In this document: in pieces, positions 13,344 to 25,800 of the stretch
Layout of the letters: the number at the start of each line of letters is the position of its first letter
Numbering within the stretch: the first letter of the stretch is position 1
Source of the DNA: Corticium candelabrum
Taxonomy: Eukaryota > Porifera > Homoscleromorpha > Homosclerophorida > Plakinidae
DNA: 64,000 bases
Direction: 5' to 3'
Assembly: GCF_963422355.1 (NCBI RefSeq)
Contig: NC_085085.1
Location: 14,058,985 to 14,122,984, forward strand
Notes under the pieces: model-generated
Databases searched by the model: none
What the model was told of the DNA's origin: nothing
The model's input: only the letters and a program-made list of their open reading frames with translations
Position numbers and translations under genes: made by a program

Positions 13344-14475
13344 CTAGTCTGTTGACCCAGGATGTTTAGATGTCACTTTCTGCCAGGTTCCACTTCCATT
13401 AGAACCAACAGATCGATCCTTGATGATCTGACTGACATCAGATCCAACATCCTCTCTCTCACTATTCAAGTGCTTGATATGAACCTTCCGTCGGGACTTT
13501 CCGTCTCTGACTCCAATGGGAGGAAGAACTGCTGGAGGTTCTTTAGCTGTAAACTGTACAGGCTGAACGCAAGTTGTGTGTAAGAAATCCTCTGCATTCG
13601 GCAGTATCTGTGACTGTGACAGCCTCCCACGCCTAACAGCCCTTGCATGAGGCGTTTGATCGTGAGAGCTTGGACATGAAAGAACAGGTATCTGTTCTGA
13701 GATGACAACCAAGTCCGTAACTGGGGACGTAGGCAGCTGACGCTTCTGAGAAGTCGAATGGCATTTAGGAGTTGAGGCACGTGAAATAGTTTGAGATTTT
13801 TGTCTTGGCACAGAGGGAGGGCGAGGCATATCAAACATAGAGATTGGCGTCGGGGAGGATACAGATCGAGTTAGGCTTTCCGATGACGACGTCCCTACAC
13901 CGAGTTCATGATCTCTAGCAATACTCTTTCCCTGTCCCTGCCTACCCTGCTGTTTTTGTTTACTTCTCAGTCTAAAGTGATGGAGTTGCAAAGTCAGGTG
14001 TGCTATTGTCTCCGCACGTGCCTCGAGTTCACTATTCAACAGACGAATGCGCCCCATCTTTTCCTCCATCTCCTCCATGCTGCGTTGCTCCACCATCTTC
14101 ACACGCTTCTTCAACACGGCCATTTCGTCGTCGTGTGCACTCAATTCCGCCCTCAATCGCGCACTCTCGCGCCGCTCTCTCTCCAGATCTCGCGCAAGGC
14201 TCGCCTCTCGTTCACAAGGAGCATTACCCACATGCATCTTGCCACTACTCTTCATCGCCACATGAAACGACAATTCTACGTGAGAATCACACCCGCAATC
14301 ATTACCTAACGCTCACTTGCCCCTATTGCGACGAACAACAAAGCCTACCCGAACATTTCTTCTTTAGGTTTTCTATCTCCTTGTGCAGTCCTGCTAGTGT
14401 TTTGCAATGCTCTTGTTGCATAAACGAGATGGCGCTCTCCGCGTTCTCAAGACGCACTCTCGCTCGTACTAACAT
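13344..14475 (-). CDS. CCDC92: CCDC92 family coiled-coil protein
   Basis: Two exons: 14475-14349 and 14275-13344, joined in phase 1 (donor GTAGGC, acceptor CACGTAG). The N-terminal helix has the family signature: human QREHASTLKGLH aligns with QQEHCKTLAGLH. A second coiled coil has LLNSELEARAETIAHLTLQL, matching human LLSSELEQRASTIAYLTSQL. A low-complexity Ser/Pro-rich middle follows, then a C-terminal VLPPIGVRDG block like the human VIPPIASDRS block. The start at 14475 (MLVRARVRLENAE) was chosen because it places the coiled coil as in human; the frame stays open upstream. The human protein is reported at centrosome or ciliary base (family knowledge). The neighbour is DNAH10, as in human. Confidence 0.88.
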
Positions 14476-14639
14476 TACTTTCGCAAGATGTAGCTCCAAA
14501 TTAGCTGCTTTATTCACCAGAAAGAGCGACAACGAAGAACGTGGACGAGAACCTCGTTGCCACGAGATCGCCCCCTCACAACAATTTAGTACGCATGCGT
14601 AGGTATTCAAAGATCGAAACAATTTTGATGATCAAGAAA

Positions 14640-15503
14640 ATTGAAATGTAATTAAACTGTAACGCTTGACTTTGCGTAGACATTAATAATATTATAACAG
14701 TTACTATATCTCCATCTCGTCAGATTCCCATAGCGTCTCCCCAGCATCAATGTCAATAAAGTCACTAGACAACAGCAAGAATTCCAACACAGATAACACT
14801 GTAACAACACATCATAAACCTGCACATTTTTCTAGTCTCTGATGAATTATTCGTTTCCTACAAAGAAAGCAAAACCACATAATTCATATTTGTTAGACAT
14901 CGATATATTAATCAATTAATTAAGATCATACTGATATTAACTACATAAAAGCACTAAAGAAATGCTACAACTACCGACTGTGTTTCAAATTATACCTAAA
15001 CCAACAGAACTGTAACATAGTGGTCTGTACAGCCAGACCAAATTCTTGATGCTTCGCCAGTCCAGCTTTGAGCTTGGCCAAAACAAAAATAAACTTTAAG
15101 TGAGCATGTGCAATGATATTATGTTTGCTGTAAATGACTTAGTCCTGTAGCATATCCTATAATTACATATCAATGAGCATTGATAGTGCATGTGGTCCGG
15201 TGACTGTTTTCGCGCATTAAGCTCAATCAGCGTCCTTAGTTTATTGTCCATTTTGTTACCTCACGTTTGTACGCAGTGCAATAGTGCAATAGAACTGCAT
15301 GCTCAAAATCTCACGTGATCATTACTTTTAATTTAATTAATTTTAATTTTTTATTTCAATCAACTATCCGAGTATCAAAAAATGTAGTTGGCCTGGCCTA
15401 AATTTGATTATTGATTACATTGTATTATAGCAGGTGCTCATTATGAGAAAGTAATTATGTCCAAGTCCTAACCCACACTAGTACACTACACAGAAAACAT
15501 CAA
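14640..15503. other. Intergenic stretch without a supported gene
   Basis: AT-rich sequence between the CCDC92 start and the CCDC117 stop. It should hold the CCDC92 promoter and the CCDC117 3' UTR. No conserved exon, RNA gene or paired repeat ends were recognised. Confidence 0.5.
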
Positions 15504-17023
15504 TTAATTAAGCAGCTTGACTGTCAGTCTTCCAGTGAAAGCATCACACACCTGTCTGTTCATGTCTTGTTCATCGGTCACGGTACTATACATGTGTTGA
15601 ACAAAATCTGCTGGAGGTCTCCATACTACGAGTTCCATACAAGGTCTGCTTCTAGAAATATAGAATCGAAACAAAGCATCAAACATGACACATTAACACA
15701 TTAAACTATAACACACGATACATTTGCTCCACTAGTTTCTCAGGTAGAATAGCTAATTTCGTACACGAGATCATGTGCTCCTTGAGCTCCTTGCTTAGTT
15801 CAACAGCTGGACTGTAAATAGAAAGTTGGTCAATATCGAGACTAACTCATTACTACGTAGTTATTGAAGCTGCGTTTACACCCTCGCTTCCACAGCTATG
15901 AGCCTTCAAGATAGAATTGTCACAGAGTATTATGAATTTAGATGCAATTTTTCGTCTAAGCTCTACACTTGTACTTGTATATTAAAGAGTACTGAAGTGC
16001 TAAACCCTCAGCTGTTAGGCAACACAGCTACTTTACTAGACTGCCAGGTGTACATGTAATTTAACTCCAGTGATAACAATGAGCGAATACACTGCATTCC
16101 AATTGGCCGTCTGTATGTCTGTCTGTCTGTCTGTCTTAGATAGATTATTTGATTTTGACATTCAAAGTCAAGTCCATTAGTTAATGACTTTGTTGTTTGC
16201 AAGGACTAATTCGTATTTTAAAAAATCCTAGCATATGTGCAAGTACAATCTGTATGAGAATAAATTATCTGTCTGTCTGTCTGTCTGTCTGTCTGACTAT
16301 CTGTCTGTCTACTGATGCACTACTGTAACCCTAGTGCATGCGTGTCTTGGGTTAATAATGTATCTTAAACTTGTACAAAATGACTGTCGTACGTTTCACA
16401 TGACCACAGAAGTCCCTAACACCGAAAGTTAAAATAGTCAGTACTCGTCAAAGTAAAAGGAGGTATCACATACGGGATTACACGTTGCTCATTGCTCATG
16501 GTTACACAACGTTAGATTCCCCAGTATATGTATGCCACAAAAAGTGATTGATTTCGCATTAGCAGTTGCAGACAGTAGGGTTTGTTGTTTGCTTCCAACA
16601 AGACCTGGTAAACATGATCAAATTACACTGTTGTGGTAATTAAGAAACTCTGTTGTGCATTGTCTCTGGTTGCCTTGTACAACCAATCACAAATATTGCT
16701 TGGTGACTGGACTACACTAAGGGCATTACCTTCTGGAGTGTGACAGACATAGACTAATAGTCAACCATCCATACATGCAAACATCCATCAACGAACATAG
16801 TCACAGACCACAAGTCGGTCAAGCCCTACACTCACTAAGTCACGTGACTTTCAAGAAGTCCTGTTTATGGCTCATAGCTGAAATTACTAGTACCCCATTT
16901 ACTACATACGCTTCATCCGATGAACCATAATCAGATTCACTACCAGAGTCTTCATGGCGATCCTCAATGATGCTACAACACAACAAGATTAGAATGAGCA
17001 CTTTTTACTAGAATGCACATAAC

Positions 17024-17057
<34 letters not shown>

Positions 17058-18447
17058 GTGCATGCGTGCGTGTGTGTAAGTTACTCACACGACATTATTC
17101 ATTGGGCTATCTTCATTATCCCACATCTCGTTACCATGAGCCATACAAGAACTGTTCTGCCCGTCAAGGTAGAGGCTTCCTAGTTGTGCTGCTACAGCAT
17201 CTTCTGTTATTAGTTGCTTGCTGAGTGGCGTGTCAAACTCATCGCCATCTAGTCCCTTCCTCTTTCGACACTCTACACTACAAGTAAAGCATGCAATCAG
17301 AAGCACAGAAAACACATCAGGGTTCTATTCTATAGTCAGTAGGCATATGAGTAATGGTAATTATGAGTGTTGATTACATATATACACACATACCCCGGTG
17401 TGCGCAAAACTAGAGTTTACCAAAACTGGCAGTAGCTGCTTTTGGCTATTGAATAAGTACGCTTGTGATAAGTCAATGTAAACAGAAAATTGCTACACAC
17501 ACTTGACAGCACACAAAAGTCTAATGAAAAAACCATTACATGCATATAAAAAGATCAACATTGACTGATTACACATTACTGCATACAGCAGATATGTATG
17601 ACCCAGCTGATCTCAACTGTGTTACCATTCATATCTGTTTCCTAGTAATCTACAAATTAAGTTCAGTGGGTGAACTGGTTTTGTAGTCAAATTATGAATA
17701 GGAAACCATTGTGTATGACCTGATTTTATTAGAAACAATAGCTATAGCTTGTGTTAAAGTGTGATTGTTGGAAAGTTGTGTTTAATCACTGTTTGGTGTT
17801 TGGTTAATTAATTAATGAGAGAGAAATAGTCTGGAAGATGAAGGTGTGTTGCATGTCATTGAATGCTCACACACTCATTCCAGCTCATTCCTTTCGGCAT
17901 TTACAGTCCCATACAGTAGTCAAAACAACACGGCAAGACGGTTCAGCAACTTCGAATTCCCAGCACCTACAGTCTACCAAGTCTGCTAATAACAAAGATG
18001 TCTTTGTCTGAATAGCTGTTGCTATGGTTCCCAAAATGCGCACTACACTGCAGTTCGAACGCTAGCGCTCTCTCCACTGACTGGCCGTAATGACAGCACT
18101 CCTCGTACATACGATACACTTAATTAAGTTAAGAATAAGAAATATATCTAACATATCTAACATCGAAGGTTTTGTCGCCTCACTCAACATCACACAACAG
18201 GCCCTTCTACATTTCTCGTCTCCCTCTGTAAACCCTCTGATGTCTTGATGTCTTACCGCCTTCTCCAGGCTGGTGACAAGTCAGCAGATTGTGCGAACGT
18301 CGCTAGAGGACGCTCATCCAGAGCGACACCCTCGTCACTTTCCGATACCAAGCAGACTGACGACGCGAGCTGCGCTCTCGGCATCGCTACTTGCTCTTCC
18401 CAAGTTGAACCGTCAAATCCGAAGGCATTCGTCCTCGTCCAACTCAT
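15504..18447 (-). CDS. CCDC117: CCDC117 homolog
   Basis: Five exons: 18447-18257, 17277-17089, 16972-16910, 15811-15722 and 15651-15504. All junctions are GT-AG and in frame, giving about 226 aa. The diagnostic C-terminal block SRPCMELVVWRPP matches human SRPSMELVLWKPL. Upstream are the helical segment ELSKELKEHM and an acidic IIEDRHEDSGSESDYG stretch matching the human EIEDRIIDEDEE region, and a basic CRKRKGLDGDE segment resembling the human CKKKHKREEEE region. The human protein has been linked to the cytosolic iron-sulfur assembly factor MIP18/CIAO2B (family knowledge); nothing in the sequence tests that. Introns contain CTGT-type tetranucleotide and TG repeats. Confidence 0.87.
16105..16311. 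repeat. Two (GTCT)n arrays
   Basis: Short GTCT tetranucleotide arrays near 16110-16136 and 16269-16310, in a CCDC117 intron. The same unit, or its complement CAGA, recurs at 20717-20810, 31600-31940 and 43260-43715. Confidence 0.85.
17022..17080. repeat. (TG)n microsatellite
   Basis: Imperfect TG run with CG and CA interruptions in a CCDC117 intron, just downstream (on the minus strand) of the exon ending at 17089. Confidence 0.85.
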
Positions 18448-19053
18448 TGCGCGCTTATTGTTCTCAGGGAGTGTTCATGATCACAGCTGCGCATGTCCGG
18501 TGTCCCCTCTAGAAAATTCTCGATTGGAGATTTGGTAGCGAGGAAATTCAAGATTGAAGTCGCCATATAAAATAAACAGACCTAGCCTGTGTTAATTAAA
18601 GGCATTTAAAAGTTGCTGCTCGTGATGGTAACATCTGAATTGCTAAAACAAATTAATTAAAAATATCAATTCATGTGATATGATGAGTGGCCCTCCGGAT
18701 CCCAAATACTGTCCTTCAAATGGCCGTAGCATTCACATCCTAGTTCATCACTGATACAATATCCAATTAGATCAAATTACGAAAAACTCAAACAATAATT
18801 AATAATTTTATTAACAGCAAACAAGTTGAAATGTACGTTCTAGCAATCGAGTGTTTCAATACTACAATGCAAGCTATAGCTACAGTGCAAGCTAGCTGGC
18901 TAGCTGGAGTTTGATTTTACGACGTTGCTTTGGATCCTCATCCAAAGAATACCACAGTCTATCATCAAATCTTGATGTTTCTTCGTTTCCAATCAGACTG
19001 GCGAGTGACTATGAAGAACAAACCCAATCTTTGAGAAGTACACAAAACAACAT
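18448..19053. other. Intergenic stretch, CCDC117 5' side / ADAM17 3' side
   Basis: About 600 bp between the CCDC117 start codon and the ADAM17 stop codon (both minus). Presumed CCDC117 promoter and ADAM17 3' UTR. No further gene was recognised. Confidence 0.5.
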
Positions 19054-20720
19054 TCACTTGAGACAGCCTACATCATCTCTAGCCGAATCGGTCTGATCTT
19101 GGTTCTGTCTGTCTTGGTATTCGGCTTCCTTACCTAACTTTGCACGTTTTCTTCGATGATCCTAAATACGAGCATAGCGACATAAGACAAACAAATGGAC
19201 ACAGCAAACCACTGTCAAAACTAACGAAACACCAAATTACAATACATGTTGGCACCCAAACCTGAACACATAAACAGAGTAACTAGCAGTTAATCAACCA
19301 CACAAGATGAGACATGAGCATCTCTCACCACCAGACTAAAGAACAACACAGCAGCCACGATGTTGTCTCGAACCCACTCACCTGTAAAACAACGTACTAT
19401 AACATATACCAGACATAAGTATTGTATGATGACCAAACTTCTGTGTACCGATTGTATCAATTGACAGCTGCTCTATAAAATTCCACAATCGCGATATGAC
19501 ATCTTGGGTTTTTTTGACACAGTTTCCGCTTTCACACAGACCCAAGGAACATGGCGTGCCATCCAAGTGGAAAACTGTTGGATCTGCAGCTGTACAGTTT
19601 GTTGACAAGCAACACACTTTACATTCATCTTCCGGTTTGTTACAGATGCAAGATTGCTTTTCCATTAGCTCACAAAAATGAAGACAGCTTTGATTCTTGC
19701 ACTGACCACTGGCAATTGAAAAGTATGTCACATTCAGTACCATACATACATACACATACATAGATAAACAAACAATAGGACATAAAAGACAGTATGTATG
19801 TATGTATATTGATTAGAAAGACAACTGCAAGATAAATTACTATAAGAGATAGCCGCTTTGCAATGTAGTGCAGTACTGTAAATCCAAACTAGGAATGTAA
19901 ATTAGACTACAACACCCAAATTGGATTGGTTGAGTCCTAGCCCACCACAAGACTAGAGAAATAACTTTCAAAGAGGCTTGTATTGATGTTTGAAAGAGGT
20001 AGCTTGCAAGGTGTTCTCCTCAAGTGGCACCAGCAACTCAAAAATAATGAGTAGCTTAGAATACTATTACATAAAACAAGTCAGGGTAATAACCAGCAGT
20101 AGCCAAACCCTAAAGTGAGTGAGTAAACTTACAGACACAAACATATAGACGTACATTTTTTGTACCTACGTACATACAAGAGCCCCTAAGGCTCAGGTTC
20201 GATACTGAAATGACTATGCTACGATACTACAATGCTATAATGCTACAATGCTATCAGCAGTCACTGTCTATATGTCACTTCTTCTTCTTCTTGGACAGAA
20301 CTGACACTCCGGAGAGTGAGGCAATTGTATGTTAGTTCCTTGCCCAAGAGAATTTATGTATGTAGCCCTCCCGCACTCAAACTCTGACCCGAAGGTCCCG
20401 GATGTTGCCAATCTCCAACTGCACACTCTAACCAATTGAGCCACATACATACATACATACATACATGCATACATACATGGACAATGGACAAATAGGACAA
20501 ATGTCAAGGCCTCCACATCATTCGTGAATGACGTCAACCTTGAGGTCAGTTGCGGAGATAGCTCCCCTGCCTCTAGAGGCCGGGCCTCACATACATACAT
20601 ACATACATACAGACAGACAGAGAGACATACAGACATATATACAGATAGGACTTTATTCTCACATAGACTCTACTAGTACATATGCTAGGAATTTGTAATA
20701 ATCTATCTAAATCATCATGA

Positions 20721-20766
<46 letters not shown>

Positions 20767-21558
20767 GGACAAACAGACAGACGAACAAACAGACAGACAG
20801 ACAGACAGGACAAACAGCAGTATTCCAATTCATTGCTGTAATCACCAAAAATCTAGTGCTAAAGTGATTCCATACAACATAAGTCAAGTGCTACAAAAAA
20901 CATACACACAATTACAGGTGCAAATTAAGCCTCAACAAAAAGACCTTTCTGAAACAACTGCAAAACCAGTTGGACTCACTGAAATTGATACACAAATGCT
21001 TTCCAATGACAAACAGACATTCATACATGCACAGACACAAAAAAAAGTGTAAAAGTAAAGCAGAAGGAACACGCAAGGAAAAAGAGGATTGGTTGAACAA
21101 GTAAATGAAAAGTGTGAGCAAGTAAGCAGATAGTAAGACACATGTATCATATATACACAAACAACAACAGATAAAATATTTTACAACACTTACTTGCCAA
21201 GACAGCTACGACCATCTGCTTTAAAGTTACGTTCAGGACAAGATTTGGAATCACCAGAGCAATATGTATCATCATGACATAATTCATCAAGCTCGGGAGC
21301 CTGGAAACAAAGAGTATTGGCACGAGCATACCTACAGTCTTGACAGCAAGCATCAGATCTGTCACTGCAAACAAACATTGCTACCTTTCAAACAAATTTT
21401 ACCAAATCATGCTACCTACCTACATGCTGCACTTGAACGAAGAGTGCAACTGTTTGTACAACAATCATCATTAGATTCACCGATCTGCCCGCCTCCATCG
21501 CATTCCTCTCCATCCTCACGATATCCATTACCACAGAACGTTTCACTCCGACCTAGAG

Positions 21559-21619
<61 letters not shown>

Positions 21620-22767
21620 TATAACTCAATTAATTCCAACATATCAAACATTCCATGTACCCGTGAAACAGTGACTCTTTGTTTTCAGTACAGACAATAT
21701 ACTAGCTCTGCTGCAAGATGAAAAAACAAAATTGTTGCCGTCTGATCCATCAACTGCTGTTGCACTCATGATGTATCGTCCGTCATTGCCCCCGGAACAT
21801 TGATTTGGATCATGCGGTGACCCCCAGTTGTGACCTTAAGATATCAATGTCTCTTCATTGCAGCAAAGTTTCTAAGTATAAATGACATACCTATTTCTAA
21901 TAAATACAAAAGCAGACGATTGTAAGAAAACCTTAATACTTAGGTATGGTAAATAAGGTTTACCATGTTGGACAACTACTTCTGCTTCCTTGACAATTAG
22001 AGTCCTGCCATGATTAATTCCGGTTGAAAATCCAACATTTGTATGTCTCACACGAGACTGAGTACCACGTAAAACTAATAGATGCAACACAGTGATTTGA
22101 TACAATATGTCCAAACAGATATAAAACTAATTAAACAACCATACATTACTGAAAAGATGCCAATGCCCATTTATGCATTCATATTTCCCTTTGTCATATC
22201 TGTGGTCGTAGTGACAGCCAACCACATGCATTTAATTTAAGAGTGTGACAAGTGATCTAGCATGCAGTAGGTTATGTCATCTTCATACATAACTGCATCT
22301 GCGTTGTGTGTCATAAACATTACAACAGATGACAACAGAGCTCACCAAATGAGCAAATTCCGCCAGCCTTGTTTGCTCTTGAACTAGCAATAGGAGCAAG
22401 ACCTAACAATCCTCCGGGAAAATCTTGATAAGTAAACACATGAACAAGACAAAAGTCATCCCATCCCTCTTTACTATAACCAATTTCCTACACAAATAAG
22501 CCATAAGAGCAACAAATCTAATTACCAAGTCCAGACAGCTCTTACTTCAAGGTAAGTATTTTGATTCCAAACTCTACCCGGAGTTGAAGTTGGTACATTA
22601 TATGGAGCAACATCATCATTTAAACTTGATGGCCTTTCATGGATAATCACCTGTAAATACAATGTACATCTATCTTCAGGGTAAAAACACCCCACTACAT
22701 GAAATACATATGTTATATCATTTTGCTTTACTTCATAAGACCGTACTTCACCTTCTGTATGATCACA

Positions 22768-22863
<96 letters not shown>

Positions 22864-25800
22864 GCACACACTATGATAGTCTCGTGTAGCCAAACCCCTT
22901 CCCTTCTTGATATCTACCGGCGGGAAAGGGTTTGGTGAAATTGCACACAAGTAGTGGTGCCAGCCGCCACCGACTTCCGGGTGGCAGATAATTACATTAA
23001 CGTAAACGTGTAATCAATCCCACGCAAGTTGATTGTTAGTTACACAATGGATCCGGACTGTTGTGCTTTGTGCTTGGAGTCTCTTTTCATCAAACGCAAA
23101 ACAAAGTAAAAGAAACGGCTCTCGAAATGCTCAAGTAATGTAGACATCTTGGCAAGTGTAAGCTAGTCGGACATTCTTTTGTGGACCAGCTGATTAGATA
23201 GAAGCAGCTGGGTCGAGCCTGTTTGTGATACATTGCCAAACGTAGCTTGCTTCGTTTCCTAGGCTAGATCAGCAAATTCAAGGATTACGGGAAGAGATCG
23301 AGGGGATGGCACGGCAGGTCGAAATAATTAATTATGCAGAGGTTAGCGGGCAGTTTGCGTGAATTCGTAGCTAACTAAACGCCCTATACCAAGAACAATA
23401 CCATACTATCGTAAAGTCTGTCCATTGATTGTTGTAAGCCTTCCAACAAGTGATTTCTCGTCGACAACAGAGAGAAGAATGTTTCCAGTAATTATCACCT
23501 GTCAGCTTAACCTTCATCTAATTACTAGTTGGAAAGACGTGGGCGTATGCCTGGCACCACTGCTTGTGTGCAATTTCACCAAACCCTTCCCAGCCGGTAG
23601 ATATAAAAAAGGGGAGGGGTTTGGCTACGCGAGACTAACACTATGATACAACTGCAAATACACAAATAATCAAAATTTCCATCATCTCTACACATTGAAA
23701 CACACTTGAAAGCCTAGCTAGCTGTTACACTCAAGGCAAGCCAACTACAAAGTGGGTTCTAATTGCCACATCCCATCATATGATGTAGACAGAATGCTAA
23801 AATGGGCATGGGTATCACAAAAAATCACTGAAGTTACTGAAAAGATCTACACTCACATAACAACATGCATAAAAGTTGTATGCCAACATTCTTAATCAAT
23901 GAACAGCACTAAAACATCAATTGTTTTTACACGACATATACGCACATAAAACATTCCATAACCTAACATCATAACGTAATACAGCTATTATAACAGGTTG
24001 ATTGCATGACGTGAAAAACAAAAATTCAAACCTTTCTTATCATCAACCCTAGATTACTGAAGCCATCACCCCAGTCAGTAACACGAAATCTGTTGTCAAC
24101 TGCTCCAGCAACATTTATCTACACAACAAATAATTAATCACATAAAACAATAATACCAACGTTATGTGTATGCTCACAAGATATTGAGCCATGGCTCCAA
24201 CATTATTACCACCCACATGTGCAAAGAAGAGATGATCAGCTACCAAAGCAATTTCACATGAGTCTTCTCCAATTGCTCTCTTTCTACGTCGAAGAGTGTC
24301 CGATCTCGTTAACATCAGCTCATCATCATCATCATCTTCAACATGCATAAAGCTCTCATCTTGAGACGTACTAAGATCAATCCCACATGACGTCAAATTA
24401 GAAATGATATCTGATGATTTGTATGTAATCATGTGAAAGAGATGTGGTCCTTTAAAATGTCGCCATGATGGTTCGATGTGGTAAGACACATTCCCGAGTG
24501 TTATCGTAGCGGTCACAATGTTATCGTCGTCAACGTGCACCCAAGCATGAGATTTCTTTTCCCCATGCACATGACCTTCATAAAACTGATAGATATTGAG
24601 AGAGTGATGCTTGACTTTACTGGACCCATCATGACTGATCACTTTGAAGTCAGGAGAGAATAAACGCTCATGAGGAGACAGTGACAACACAAACTGGCTA
24701 CACACATCAAGACAATCAATAAAGCTAAGGAAGTTAGATGAAATGTTGCTGTGTAAGAAGAGTATATACTACTGGTATCTATGGCCGTGTTTCCACTAGC
24801 TGCACCTTAAACTAGTTTAGCTTAAACGCATTTAAAAACTAAACCAGTTCAAGAAAGCGACTGTTTCCACTAGGAACTTGCACATCTGGGATGTACAAAA
24901 CAAACTGTGTATGAACACCTTATTTTGAAGTATTGGGCTGCTCTGTCACCAAGTCAGAGCAACTGTTGGTTGTCACTGATTCAGCATCTGCTGGTAGGAG
25001 TTTGCATGACGATGACCAAGGACACCGTCTTCTCTCTCTCCGTAGCTGCTGATTTCTTTCCCCAAGTTAGCGACCCTTACATCTTCTAGGGCAATCCTAT
25101 CCCAGTAAAATAGTCAATATTATCCAAAAGAGCGTTGTCAGAAGCCACCTAAAATAGCGCGCTGCTGTCATGTGACAGTTAAACCTAAACCACTTCGCTA
25201 AACCTACTTTGAAGGAGGTTTAGGAAAGCGGTTTAGGTTTAAAATATAACTGGTTTAGTGCAGGTGGAAACAGGTCAATTCTTAAACCAGTTTAGCTTAA
25301 ACCACTTGTTAAACTGGTTTAGGCTCCAGTGGAAACGCGCCCTATGAAGCCCAAATACTATCATTACAGCTAGCTACTAGACTAGACGCAGCTCCTGTTA
25401 TTCAAATTTAACTAAAGCCATGTCCACACTAGACCAGCATAGATAGCGATCACGATCCGATCGAGCTAACGAGAGTCCACACTGCACTTTGAAAACAATA
25501 CCTCCGTCTCGTTTTCGGTATCATGTGACTGATGACCGATGTGTACGTGTGGGTTCTTTGCTTGCGGAAAGCATTGATACAACAACGGTAAGGTGAGCGA
25601 AAACAAAGACGAATGAGGAGTGTTAGATGTTCCGACTACCCGCGGAGCATACGTGGAGGTAACGGCCACTATTGCACCTCGGGATGTGGATTGGATTTAT
25701 CGCGATCCAGTTGCCAGTGTGGACAAGACTTAAAATTTTAGTACAAACTACAGTACATATGCAGTTCCAGCCATAAATTGCTTTTGCTTTATCTGTCCAA

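Noticed and set aside
20185-20205. tRNA gene near GGTTCGATACT
   Set aside because: Resembles a B box but no A box or cloverleaf fits around it.
21834-21970. ADAM17 as an inactive, motif-less protease
   Set aside because: The missing residues are supplied by the 6-nt exon at 21891-21896, with correct splice sites and phases.
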